DNA from: Campylobacter corcagiensis
Lineage (GTDB): Bacteria > Campylobacterota > Campylobacteria > Campylobacterales > Campylobacteraceae
Direction of reading: 5' to 3'
Length of the DNA: 64,000 bases
Assembly (NCBI RefSeq): GCF_013201645.1
Contig: NZ_CP053842.1
Location: 372,001 to 436,000 of the forward strand
Notes under the pieces: model-generated
What the model saw: only the letters and a program-made list of their open reading frames with translations
What the model was told of the DNA's origin: nothing
Database searches by the model: none
Translations under genes and position numbers: made by a program
In this document: positions 1-7,787 of the stretch, one piece after another
Layout of the letters: each line of letters starts with the position of its first letter
How positions within the stretch are numbered: position 1 is the stretch's first letter

Positions 1-52
1 CATCCGGCTCATAACCGGATGGTCCTAGGTTCGAGTCCTAGTGAACCCACCA
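1..52 (+). tRNA. tRNA-Met (CAT), 3' part only
   Basis: This is the 3' part of a tRNA cut by the window edge. An anticodon stem TCCGG/CCGGA (3-7/15-19) encloses loop CTCATAA with anticodon CAT at 10-12. A T-arm CTAGG/CCTAG encloses TTCGAGT. The 3' acceptor strand is 42-48, the discriminator A is 49 and an encoded CCA is 50-52. The three loop-proximal anticodon-stem pairs are not the G-C run typical of initiator tRNA, so I read it as elongator Met. tRNA-Ile2 (CAT with modified C) cannot be fully excluded without the 5' half. Confidence 0.9.
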
Positions 53-637
53 CATACAATCCTTAAGACTCCAAATCAATCTTTTTTATATAAATCAACC
101 CCTAAAAATAGGGATTTTAAGATTACTTTAAGCCAAATTGATTTGAAATAATGTGCATCAATATTATAAAAAAGAATACCTAAAAGGCTACCTAATCAGC
201 TAGAAGTAAGTCTAACATTCGAGGTAAATTTTACTGATAAATAAAAAAGCGTTATTGATGAAAAGATTATATTTGTAAGAGGCAAAAGTTCTAAATTTAC
301 CATTATATACAATAAATTATAATGTAAAAATATAATTAAAGAAGTTAAAGGCTGCTAAAGCTACTTTAATACTTGATTATAATAATTTTTATGCGTTTAA
401 TGATGTTGGGCATAATCTAGGCAAAGCTAATAATTGATATTTGAAAAAATAGATAATTTAACTTAGATAAAAACAGTTACAAGTTTAAACTCAAAATTTT
501 AAAATTTGATATGATTAAAAATAAGCAAATTCTGATATATAAAATAAGTGTAAATAGTGTTGCTGTTAAATTCTAAATAAACATAAAAGGATTTCTCTAA
601 AATTTATTAGAGAAATCCTTAATATAACTAAGCAAAA
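53..637. other. Non-coding stretch with a decayed coding remnant
   Basis: This is 585 bases without an intact gene. A small hairpin (CCCTA/TAGGG, 100-113) may end the tRNA transcript. Stop-riddled but protein-like segments remain, for example 336-437 on the plus strand, which reads an ungapped stretch including FNDVGHNLGKANN before a stop. Another piece near 154-200 reads HQYYKKEYLKGYL. This looks like a gene or element fragment decaying next to a tRNA. I cannot name its family. Confidence 0.4.
587..620 (-). terminator. Hairpin terminator downstream of bamA
   Basis: A perfect 14-bp inverted repeat (AAGGATTTCTCTAA / TTAGAGAAATCCTT) with a 6-nt loop lies 18 nt beyond the bamA stop. On the minus strand it is followed by TTTTATG, a short U-run. 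Confidence 0.7.
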
Positions 638-2881
638 TTAAAATCTTGCTCCGATAGTAAATTCTATATTGTTTGTTTTATCATACTCTTCATCATTTAG
701 TGGATTAACCCAGAAAAGTTGTAGTGGTCCAATAGGCGTAGTCCACTCGATTCCAGCACCAACGCTATATCTTGTAACTTCATCAAAGCTATCATCACCG
801 ATAGTTCCCCAGTCAAAAAACGTTACAAATCTCATATTTATACGCTCTATTAGTGGTAAGCTTATCTCAAATGAATTATTAAAGCTCTTATTGCCACCAA
901 TCTCTATATATTTGCACCCTCTACCTTCAAGGCAAATTTGCTGTTGTGGAATGCTTCTGCCATCATAGCCTCTAATGCTCTTCATGCCACCAAGAAAGAA
1001 TTTTTTATTTACAGGAAGCTCGCTATCATCAAAGAAGTAACCGATGTTGGACTTGTATCTAAATATTGCATCATATCCTATATAATCCCTTAATCCAAAA
1101 TACCAATTAAAGCTTCCCATACCTTTAAGATACTCCATATCTCCACCGAGTCCAGCATATTCTAGTGCAAGAGAAGCTGAAATACCACTTCGTGGAATAT
1201 AATAATCATCAGTATTATCAAATCTAATACTAGGAATTAATGAACTTCTTATATTTTTGCCATTTTGATAACCAGCAGCCTTATAAAACTCATCAAGACC
1301 TTCTATTTTAGAACTTTCAATATCATATGTTAGGTATGCTGATGTATATCTATTTAGCTTTCTACCAGCTGTTATGCTAAAGCCATAAGCAGTCTCTTCA
1401 TAATCATCCCACTCCCAATCTCTTGCATAAATTTGCCCACTTAAACTATACTCTGAGTTAAAAACTCTAGGGTTTGTTAAGCCAATAGCTCCACTTAAAT
1501 CATCATCGCTTTTTTCTATGCTTACATGTCCGCCAATGCCACTACCAAATATATTTTTCTCAGACAAGCTTGCACTTAGTAAAAGTCCATCATCGCTTCC
1601 ATACCCTATACCACCAGTTATACTTCCTGTTGGAGCTTCGGTTACTTTTACATTTAAATCTATCTCGTTTTGACTAACTCTAGTTTCTTCTATCTCTACA
1701 TTTTCAAAATACCCAGTTCTTCTAAGAGCATTTCTTGAATCAACTAGGTCGGTTCTATTGTAAAGTTGACCCTCAGTTAAATACATCTCTCTTCTTACTA
1801 CCGAATCAGCTGTTTTTTCATTTCCAGAAATTGTCACCTTTCTTACATATATCTCTTTATATGGTATAACAACATAGTTTATATCTACAGTGTGGTTTTC
1901 ATAGTCTTGTGATAGATGTGGTTCAACTTCTGCGTAAGCATAACCCATATCAGCTACATGATTTGATAGTTTTGTTATATCTCTTTTTAAAAAATCTGAG
2001 TTAAATCTATCTCCACTATCTAACTTAAGTTTTTTTATAAGTTTTTCTTTATCTAAATTTAAAAAATCAGGGGCTTCTATAGATATATCTTTAACTCTAT
2101 ATCTTTCACCTTCTTCTATGTAGTATGTAAGCTCAGCTCTATAGTTTTTCATATCTGCATTTAGGTAAGGCAAAGATACATTAGCATCAAGATAGCCCTT
2201 TTTTAAGTACTCATTTTTTATCCTATCTGGGTCTTTTGGAAGGTCAATAGTTTTTAATTTTCCATCATTAAATCCCCACATCCAACCAAGTACTTCTCTT
2301 TGTTTGTTTGCTACGGCTGGCTGTATGTCGCCATAGTCTAGCTTTTTAGCTCCTATCATGTTGACTTTATCTATTATTATATTTTCGCCCCTATTTACAA
2401 TGGTTGTTAGGTGAAGTGAGCTGCCATCACTATTAAGTGGTTCTTCATCTACTTCTACAACTGTATCAAAATACCCTTTTACTTCATAGTATTGTCTAGC
2501 TCTTTCTCTAGCTCTATTTAAGGCAACTTTATCATATCCTTGACCAGGTCTTAAACCGATAATTTGTTCCATGGCTTTTCTGTCGTTTGTAACAACGCCT
2601 TCAATGTCAAGCTTTGCAATTATTGGCTTTTCTTTTACATGAATTACAACATTACCGCCACTATAATCAATATAAATATCATCAAAATATCCCTGATCAA
2701 ACAGCCTTTTAATAGCTGCATCTGTATTTGCACCAGTAATTTCATCACCTATTCTAAGACCGCTCATTTCTTGCGCAACTAGTGGGGAAAGTTGATTTAA
2801 ACCTTCAAATCTTATAGACTCAATGCGGGCTGCAAATAAAAAATTTGCACAAACCAGTAAAAAAACTAAACTTTTTTTCAT
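638..2881 (-). CDS. bamA: Outer membrane protein assembly factor BamA
   Basis: BamA is the Omp85 core of the machine that folds beta-barrel proteins into the outer membrane. The 747-residue product has a Sec signal peptide (about 1-17, ending LFA before ARIES). A run of POTRA-like alpha/beta repeats follows to about residue 415, and then a 16-strand-type barrel. The loop-6 motif appears as the SIRGYDGRS segment, equivalent to the conserved VRGF/Y. The protein ends in Phe (GARF), the usual barrel C-terminal signal. It is transcribed away from tyrA, with only 79 bp between them. The ribosome-binding site before the ATG is weak. Length and architecture are normal for the family. Confidence 0.96.
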   Translation of the reverse strand: MKKSLVFLLVCANFLFAARIESIRFEGLNQLSPLVAQEMSGLRIGDEITGANTDAAIKRLFDQGYFDDIYIDYSGGNVVIHVKEKPIIAKLDIEGVVTNDRKAMEQIIGLRPGQGYDKVALNRARERARQYYEVKGYFDTVVEVDEEPLNSDGSSLHLTTIVNRGENIIIDKVNMIGAKKLDYGDIQPAVANKQREVLGWMWGFNDGKLKTIDLPKDPDRIKNEYLKKGYLDANVSLPYLNADMKNYRAELTYYIEEGERYRVKDISIEAPDFLNLDKEKLIKKLKLDSGDRFNSDFLKRDITKLSNHVADMGYAYAEVEPHLSQDYENHTVDINYVVIPYKEIYVRKVTISGNEKTADSVVRREMYLTEGQLYNRTDLVDSRNALRRTGYFENVEIEETRVSQNEIDLNVKVTEAPTGSITGGIGYGSDDGLLLSASLSEKNIFGSGIGGHVSIEKSDDDLSGAIGLTNPRVFNSEYSLSGQIYARDWEWDDYEETAYGFSITAGRKLNRYTSAYLTYDIESSKIEGLDEFYKAAGYQNGKNIRSSLIPSIRFDNTDDYYIPRSGISASLALEYAGLGGDMEYLKGMGSFNWYFGLRDYIGYDAIFRYKSNIGYFFDDSELPVNKKFFLGGMKSIRGYDGRSIPQQQICLEGRGCKYIEIGGNKSFNNSFEISLPLIERINMRFVTFFDWGTIGDDSFDEVTRYSVGAGIEWTTPIGPLQLFWVNPLNDEEYDKTNNIEFTIGARF

Positions 2882-2911
2882 TAACTAACCTAAAATTTTA
2901 AAATAATTTCG

Positions 2912-2917
2912 TATAAT
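2912..2917 (+). promoter_or_regulatory. -10 box for tyrA
   Basis: TATAAT lies 44 bases before the tyrA start in the 79-bp bamA/tyrA divergent gap. An AAGGA ribosome site follows at about 2952. Confidence 0.6.
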
Positions 2918-2960
2918 ACCATAAAAAAACTATAAATTAGATAATTGTATAAGGAAATTT

Positions 2961-3791
2961 ATGAAAATAGGCATTATTGGGCTTGGACTTATTGGTGGCT
3001 CGCTTGGGTTATGTTTAAAAGATATGAAATTAGTTGATAGAGTATATGGATATGATTTAAGCAAAGAAAATGAAAAAGAAGCTTTAAATTTGGGACTTAT
3101 TAATCAAATTTTACCATTTGATGAGCTAAAAGAAATTTGTGATATTATTTTTCTTGCTATACCTGTTAAAGCAATTATCTCAACTCTTAAAAATTTAGAA
3201 GATGTAAAAGAGTCAACCACTATAATTGATCTAGGAAGTACAAAATCTGAGATTATACAAAATTGTCCAGATAAAATTCGCCCAAATTTAGTGGCAGCTC
3301 ACCCTATGGCAGGAACTGAAAACTCAGGTCCAAAAGCGGCTTTTAAGACACTATTAAAAGATGCTGTTGTGGTTATTTGTGATGAAGATAAAAGTAGTGG
3401 TTTTCATTTAAAAAGAGCAGTTGAACTTTTATCATATGCTGGCATGAGAATAATTTTTATGGACTCTAAGAAACACGATCATCATGTGGCTTTAATCTCT
3501 CACTTGCCCCATGTTGTTAGCTACTCACTTGTAAATAGCGTTTTAAAAGAGGAAAATAAAAGAAATATCATAAATCTCTCAGGTGGAAGTTTTTCGGATA
3601 TAAGTCGTATAGCAAAGAGCTCACCCGAGATGTGGGTGGATGTTTTTAGACAAAATAGAGATAATGTGTTAAATTCTATAGAATCATTTAAAAAAGAGCT
3701 TGAAAATTGCGAGAGTATGATCAAAGACAAAAGATGGAATGATCTTAAAGAGTGGCTTTATGAAGCTAGGGTAATAAGAGATTTTTTATAG
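2961..3791 (+). CDS. tyrA: Prephenate dehydrogenase
   Basis: This enzyme catalyses NAD-dependent oxidative decarboxylation of prephenate to 4-hydroxyphenylpyruvate in tyrosine synthesis. The 276-residue protein opens with a Rossmann motif GLGLIGGSLG (6-15). It contains the family signature AAHPMAGTENSGP and the His-rich helix start SHLPHVVSYSLVNS. No chorismate mutase or ACT domain is attached, so it is the monofunctional form. It starts the plus-strand envelope/translation block, next to bamA as in C. jejuni (from memory). Confidence 0.95.
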   Translation: MKIGIIGLGLIGGSLGLCLKDMKLVDRVYGYDLSKENEKEALNLGLINQILPFDELKEICDIIFLAIPVKAIISTLKNLEDVKESTTIIDLGSTKSEIIQNCPDKIRPNLVAAHPMAGTENSGPKAAFKTLLKDAVVVICDEDKSSGFHLKRAVELLSYAGMRIIFMDSKKHDHHVALISHLPHVVSYSLVNSVLKEENKRNIINLSGGSFSDISRIAKSSPEMWVDVFRQNRDNVLNSIESFKKELENCESMIKDKRWNDLKEWLYEARVIRDFL

Positions 3792-3851
3792 ATGTTGACT
3801 GAGTGTTTAACACTATAAGTTAGAATTATTCAAAAATATTAAGGTGTAAAT

Positions 3852-5228
3852 TTGAGAAGACGAAGTAGTCAAAGTGGCGGTTTTAAAGGTTTTTTTGGAT
3901 TTTTTATTCTACTTTTAGTAGCGGGCTGTGTTTTTTATGTATACTCATCTAAAACTTTTGAGAGAAATTCACCAACTTCAAATTTAGGTGATAGTATTTT
4001 TTGGAATTTAAAAACTCCTATACCATTAATTATTGAAGATGATAGTGGAATTAAAAGTATAAAAATTACATTAAGCGATGGAAAACAAAACATAGTTTTA
4101 GCTGATCAAAAATTTAATATCATGCAACCAAAGCTCGCTCTTGAGATAACTCTTCCGCAAGGCTCACTTTTAGATAGAAATTCTAACTATTCGCTCTCTT
4201 TAGAAGTTGGTGATGCAAGTAGGTGGAATTTCTTTCAAGGAAACAGGCTAAAGCAAGATGTAAATATTATTGTAGATACAAAACGCCCTGAAGTTTATGC
4301 AATCAATCAGTCATATAAGATTACAAAAGGCGGTGCAGCAGTTGTGGTATTTAGAGCTAGTGATGAGATGCTTAAAGATGTTTATATCCAAACAAATTTT
4401 GGTAAACGCTTTGAAGTTGTTCCATTTCATGCTAAAGATTACTACGCAGCACTTGTAGCTTGGCCAGTTGGAGAAGATAATTTTAGAGCTGATATAGTGG
4501 CTACTGATATGGCAGGAAATGAGACAAAAACTCGTATAAGGTATTACTTGCAAGATAAAAAATATAAAATTTCAAATATCGAACTAACTGATGATTTTAT
4601 AGATGGCAAAATAACTGATCTTACAAATCACTACGCTAAAAATCCAGATGATTTAGAAGGCGTTGAAAAGTTTAAATTTGTAAATGAAACCTTAAGGCAA
4701 AGTAGCCCAGTAGGAACTCATGCTGTAAAAATTCATGAAAATCAACTTGATGAGTTCTTTTTAAAAAAATTTTATCCTCTTAAAAATGCAGCAGCAGTTG
4801 CGAGTTTTGGTGATCACCGTTTTTATGAAAAAAATGGCAAAGACGTAAGCCAAAGCTGGCATTTAGGGCTTGATCTTGCAAGTATAGCTGGGGCTGATAT
4901 AGTTAGTTCTAACCCAGGAACTGTTGTATTTGCTGGAGATAGTGGCATATACGGCCTAAGTGTTGTTTTGTATCATGGTTTTGGTCTTTATACGCTTTAT
5001 TCTCACTGTAGTACTACTTTAGTAAGTGTTGGCGATAAGGTAGCAGCTGGAGATATTATAGCCCATACTGGTAAAACTGGTCTAGCTTTTGGAGATCATC
5101 TTCACTTTGGCGTGATAATTCAAGGAGTCGAGGTAAGACCTGAGGAGTGGATGGATAGTAAGTGGATGCAAGATAACATATATCAAATACTTGATAACTC
5201 AAGTAAGGTTATAGACAATAAAAAGTAA
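3852..5228 (+). CDS. M23 family peptidoglycan metallopeptidase, membrane anchored
   Basis: This is a LytM-type zinc endopeptidase expected to cut peptidoglycan crosslinks in the periplasm. An N-terminal Arg-rich start is followed by one membrane segment (about 15-31). A long linker domain runs to about 330, and the C-terminal M23 domain carries the zinc motifs HLGLDLA (HxxxD) and HLHFGV (HxH). It is 458 residues with a TTG start preceded by AAGGTG. The family includes helical-shape proteases of Helicobacter and Campylobacter (Csd/HdpA type). Which cell-shape role this one plays cannot be read from sequence, so no symbol is given. It lies between tyrA and lpxC in conserved order. Confidence 0.9.
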   Translation: MRRRSSQSGGFKGFFGFFILLLVAGCVFYVYSSKTFERNSPTSNLGDSIFWNLKTPIPLIIEDDSGIKSIKITLSDGKQNIVLADQKFNIMQPKLALEITLPQGSLLDRNSNYSLSLEVGDASRWNFFQGNRLKQDVNIIVDTKRPEVYAINQSYKITKGGAAVVVFRASDEMLKDVYIQTNFGKRFEVVPFHAKDYYAALVAWPVGEDNFRADIVATDMAGNETKTRIRYYLQDKKYKISNIELTDDFIDGKITDLTNHYAKNPDDLEGVEKFKFVNETLRQSSPVGTHAVKIHENQLDEFFLKKFYPLKNAAAVASFGDHRFYEKNGKDVSQSWHLGLDLASIAGADIVSSNPGTVVFAGDSGIYGLSVVLYHGFGLYTLYSHCSTTLVSVGDKVAAGDIIAHTGKTGLAFGDHLHFGVIIQGVEVRPEEWMDSKWMQDNIYQILDNSSKVIDNKK

Positions 5229-5252
5229 TTTTTTTGTTTACTGAAATTTAGA

Positions 5253-5258
5253 TATAAT
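5253..5258 (+). promoter_or_regulatory. -10 box for lpxC
   Basis: TATAAT lies 31 bases upstream of the TTG start of lpxC, followed by a TTAAGGATAAG ribosome-binding region. It implies that lpxC and downstream genes can be transcribed separately from the M23 gene. Confidence 0.6.
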
Positions 5259-5289
5259 TTTGGAAGTAAAGAAATTTTAAGGATAAGAA

Positions 5290-6177
5290 TTGAAACAAAC
5301 AACTATCGCTAAAAGAGTAGAAGGGGTTGGTATAGGGCTTCACAAAGGTGAGCCGATAAATATCATTCTTGAGCCATTAGATGCTAATCTTGGCATAGTT
5401 TTTTATAGAAAAGATGTCGGGGTTAGTATAAAAGCTGAACCAAAAAGCGTTATAAATACACAAATGGCAACAGTTATTGGAAATGATAAAGGCGTTTATG
5501 TATCTACGATAGAGCATCTTATGAGTGCTATATCAAGCTATGGGATTGATAATATTAGAATTATCCTAGATGCAAATGAAGCTCCTGTAATGGATGGAAG
5601 CTCAGTAAGCTTTTGTATGATGCTTGATGAAGCTGGTATTAAAGAGCTTGATGCACCTAAAAAGATTATAGTTATAAAAGATGAAGTTGAGATTAGAGAG
5701 GGTAAAAAATTTGTAAAAATTAGCCCATCAAATAGCCCAAAATTTGACTATACTATTAAATTTGATCATCCACTTATTGGTACGCAAAGGTATGTGTTTG
5801 AGTTTTCTAAGAAAAAGTATATTGAAGAGATCTCAAAAGCTAGGACTTTTGGATTTTTAAAAGATGTTCAGATGTTAAGGGCTAATAATCTTGCGCTTGG
5901 TGGCAGCTTAGAAAATGCTGTTGTTATGGATGATTTTAGTATTTTAAATCCAGAAGGTTTAAGATATAAAGATGAGTTTGTAAGGCATAAAATTTTAGAT
6001 GCTATTGGTGATTTATCGCTTATGGGAATGCCTATTCTTGGAGATTATACATCATTTGCTGGAAGTCATAAACTAAACCATGAGTTAACTCTTGCTATTT
6101 TGGCTGATGCTAAAAACTTTGAAGTTGTTGAGCTAAATAGATCGGCTTTAAAAGAGTACGCAAAAGCTTTTGCTTAA
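5290..6177 (+). CDS. lpxC: UDP-3-O-acyl-N-acetylglucosamine deacetylase
   Basis: LpxC performs the committed, zinc-dependent deacetylation step of lipid A synthesis in the cytoplasm. The 295-residue protein has normal length. Zinc ligands are visible as His76 (STIEHLMSA), His233 and Asp237 (RHKILDAIGDL), and the catalytic His260 lies in GSHKLNHEL. The MDGSSVSF and KARTFGF family motifs are also present. The start is TTG. It ends 9 bases before a candidate start of the tsaB-like gene, with which it probably shares a transcript. Confidence 0.96.
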   Translation: MKQTTIAKRVEGVGIGLHKGEPINIILEPLDANLGIVFYRKDVGVSIKAEPKSVINTQMATVIGNDKGVYVSTIEHLMSAISSYGIDNIRIILDANEAPVMDGSSVSFCMMLDEAGIKELDAPKKIIVIKDEVEIREGKKFVKISPSNSPKFDYTIKFDHPLIGTQRYVFEFSKKKYIEEISKARTFGFLKDVQMLRANNLALGGSLENAVVMDDFSILNPEGLRYKDEFVRHKILDAIGDLSLMGMPILGDYTSFAGSHKLNHELTLAILADAKNFEVVELNRSALKEYAKAFA

Positions 6178-6207
6178 GGAATTAATATAAAAAAAATTGA
6201 TATTTTA

Positions 6208-6633
6208 GTGATATCTCTTAGCTCTACTTTGGTTGTTGGGATATATACAGGTGGCATTTTAGAAAAAAAGATCTCACCAGATAATATGGCTAGTGAAGCT
6301 TTGATTGAAATCTTTGATAATATTTTAGATAGTTATGAAATTTCACGCATTATCTATACAAATGGACCTGGTAGTTTTATGGGCATAAAGGTATCTTATA
6401 CCATACTTAAAACAATATCTATAGTAAAAGATATTAAATTTTATGCAGTTAGTGGTTTTGAGTTAAATGGTGGTGGTCCTATAAAAGCAAATAAAACCAT
6501 GAGCTTTGTTTTAAATAATGGTGAAATTTTACTTAAAAAAGCACTGCCAGTAGAATTTAAGCTACCTACAAATTTAAATACTTTAAATTTAGAAAATGAT
6601 ACACTTCCAAACTACATTTTAGGAGCGGTTTAG
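6208..6633 (+). CDS. TsaB-like tRNA threonylcarbamoyladenosine (t6A) protein, short form
   Basis: This is probably the scaffold partner of TsaD in t6A modification of tRNA. It is an ASKHA-fold fragment of 141 residues, against about 230 in E. coli, so the C-terminal half is reduced. Recognisable are an N-terminal ISLSSTLVVGIY strand pair and a YTNGPGSFMGIKVSYTILK segment, equivalent to the TsaB GPGSFTGLR motif. The conventional GTG start has no Shine-Dalgarno sequence. A TAAGGA lies at 6175-6180, six bases before an in-frame ATA (6187), which would add KKIDILV and complete the first strand. It is followed by thrB with a TAGTG overlap. Assignment rests on the motif and conserved position. Confidence 0.7.
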   Translation: MISLSSTLVVGIYTGGILEKKISPDNMASEALIEIFDNILDSYEISRIIYTNGPGSFMGIKVSYTILKTISIVKDIKFYAVSGFELNGGGPIKANKTMSFVLNNGEILLKKALPVEFKLPTNLNTLNLENDTLPNYILGAV

Positions 6634-7526
6634 TGCGAATTTTAATACCAGCTACCAGTGCAAATCTTGGACCTGGGTTTGACTCTCTTGGGCTTAGTTT
6701 GGGACTGTTTAACGAAGTAAGTATTACAAAACAGTCTATTTTAAGCATATCTGTAAAAGGTGAAGGAGAAAATAGAGCAAATGTTAAGAAAAATAATACA
6801 TTTGTTAATATTTTTAATGATGTTTTTTTATCCTTAACAGGTGAAAATGAAAATTTTAAATTTGCTTTTGATAATAAAATACCATTTTCAAGAGGTCTTG
6901 GTAGTAGCTCTTCGGTCGTTGTAGGTGCTATAGCAGCAGCTTATCATATGGCGGGATTTAGGGTTGAAAAACAGCTTGTTTTAAATAGGGCTTTAACATA
7001 TGAAAATCACCCTGATAATATAACGCCCGCTGTTTTTGGTGGATTTACAGCCAGCATTGTAGTTAAAAACGAAGTTCATACACAAAAAGCAGAAATTCTA
7101 GACTCTATCAAAGCTGTAGTTGTTATACCAGATAAACCTATGTCAACAAATGAATCAAGAAGCAAACTTCCTAAAAAAATAAGCCTTAAAGATGCAGTAT
7201 CAAATCTATCTTGTTCATCTTTTTTATCAGCATGTTTTATGAATAAGGATTATGATAATTTAAAATACGCAGCTTATGATAGAATTCATGAGTATCTAAG
7301 GATGAAAACTTTACCTGAGCTTTTTAAAGTTAGAGATGTAGCTTACGAAAATGGAGCACTTATGAGTACGCTTTCTGGGAGTGGGTCGTCATTTTTGAAT
7401 ATCGCTTATCGTGATAGTTCTTCAAAATTAGCTAGAACATTAGCTCTGAAATTTCCAAATTTTAGGATTTTAGAGCTTGAATTTGATAATAATGGCTTTA
7501 AAATAGAGCCTAAAAGCAAAAAATAA
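6633..7526 (+). CDS. thrB: Homoserine kinase
   Basis: A GHMP-family kinase that phosphorylates homoserine on the way to threonine. The 297-residue protein shows an N-terminal ATSANLGPGFDSLG and the GHMP ATP-binding loop PFSRGLGSSSS (84-94). It also has ENHPDNITPAVFGG and a C-terminal TLSGSGSS motif. The GTG start overlaps the previous stop by one base (TAGTG), with AGGAG upstream, so it is translationally coupled to the tsaB-like gene. Confidence 0.95.
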   Translation: MRILIPATSANLGPGFDSLGLSLGLFNEVSITKQSILSISVKGEGENRANVKKNNTFVNIFNDVFLSLTGENENFKFAFDNKIPFSRGLGSSSSVVVGAIAAAYHMAGFRVEKQLVLNRALTYENHPDNITPAVFGGFTASIVVKNEVHTQKAEILDSIKAVVVIPDKPMSTNESRSKLPKKISLKDAVSNLSCSSFLSACFMNKDYDNLKYAAYDRIHEYLRMKTLPELFKVRDVAYENGALMSTLSGSGSSFLNIAYRDSSSKLARTLALKFPNFRILELEFDNNGFKIEPKSKK

Positions 7527-7541
7527 AGAAAAAATGGTATA

Positions 7542-7787
7542 ATGACGCGTTATAAACCAATGAGAACTTGCATAGTTTGCAGGGCTAAATTTGCTCAATG
7601 TGATCTTTTTAGATTTCACTATAAGGAGCAAAAGCTACTTTGTGGTGGAGGTAGAAGCTTTTATATTTGCAAAAAGTGCAGTACAACAGAAGATAAAATT
7701 TTAAATAAAAGCATATCTAAATATATTAAAAATTTTAGTTTAGATGAGTTAAAGGAGAGCGTTTTATATGGCGGAAGTTCAGATTAG
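7542..7787 (+). CDS. ylxR: YlxR family RNA-binding protein (DUF448)
   Basis: A small basic protein of 81 residues with the YlxR signatures [10 protein letters not shown] and [12 protein letters not shown]. The family is a putative RNA-binding or nucleoid-associated factor usually encoded beside infB. It overlaps infB by 20 bases, which supports co-translation in the ylxR-infB-rbfA-rimP translation operon. Four cysteines arranged as two CxxC pairs may bind metal; that part is inference. Confidence 0.88.
   Translation: MTRYKPMRTCIVCRAKFAQCDLFRFHYKEQKLLCGGGRSFYICKKCSTTEDKILNKSISKYIKNFSLDELKESVLYGGSSD

Noticed and set aside
1-52. Initiator tRNA (fMet)
   Set aside because: The anticodon stem lacks the three consecutive G-C pairs of initiator tRNA next to the loop.
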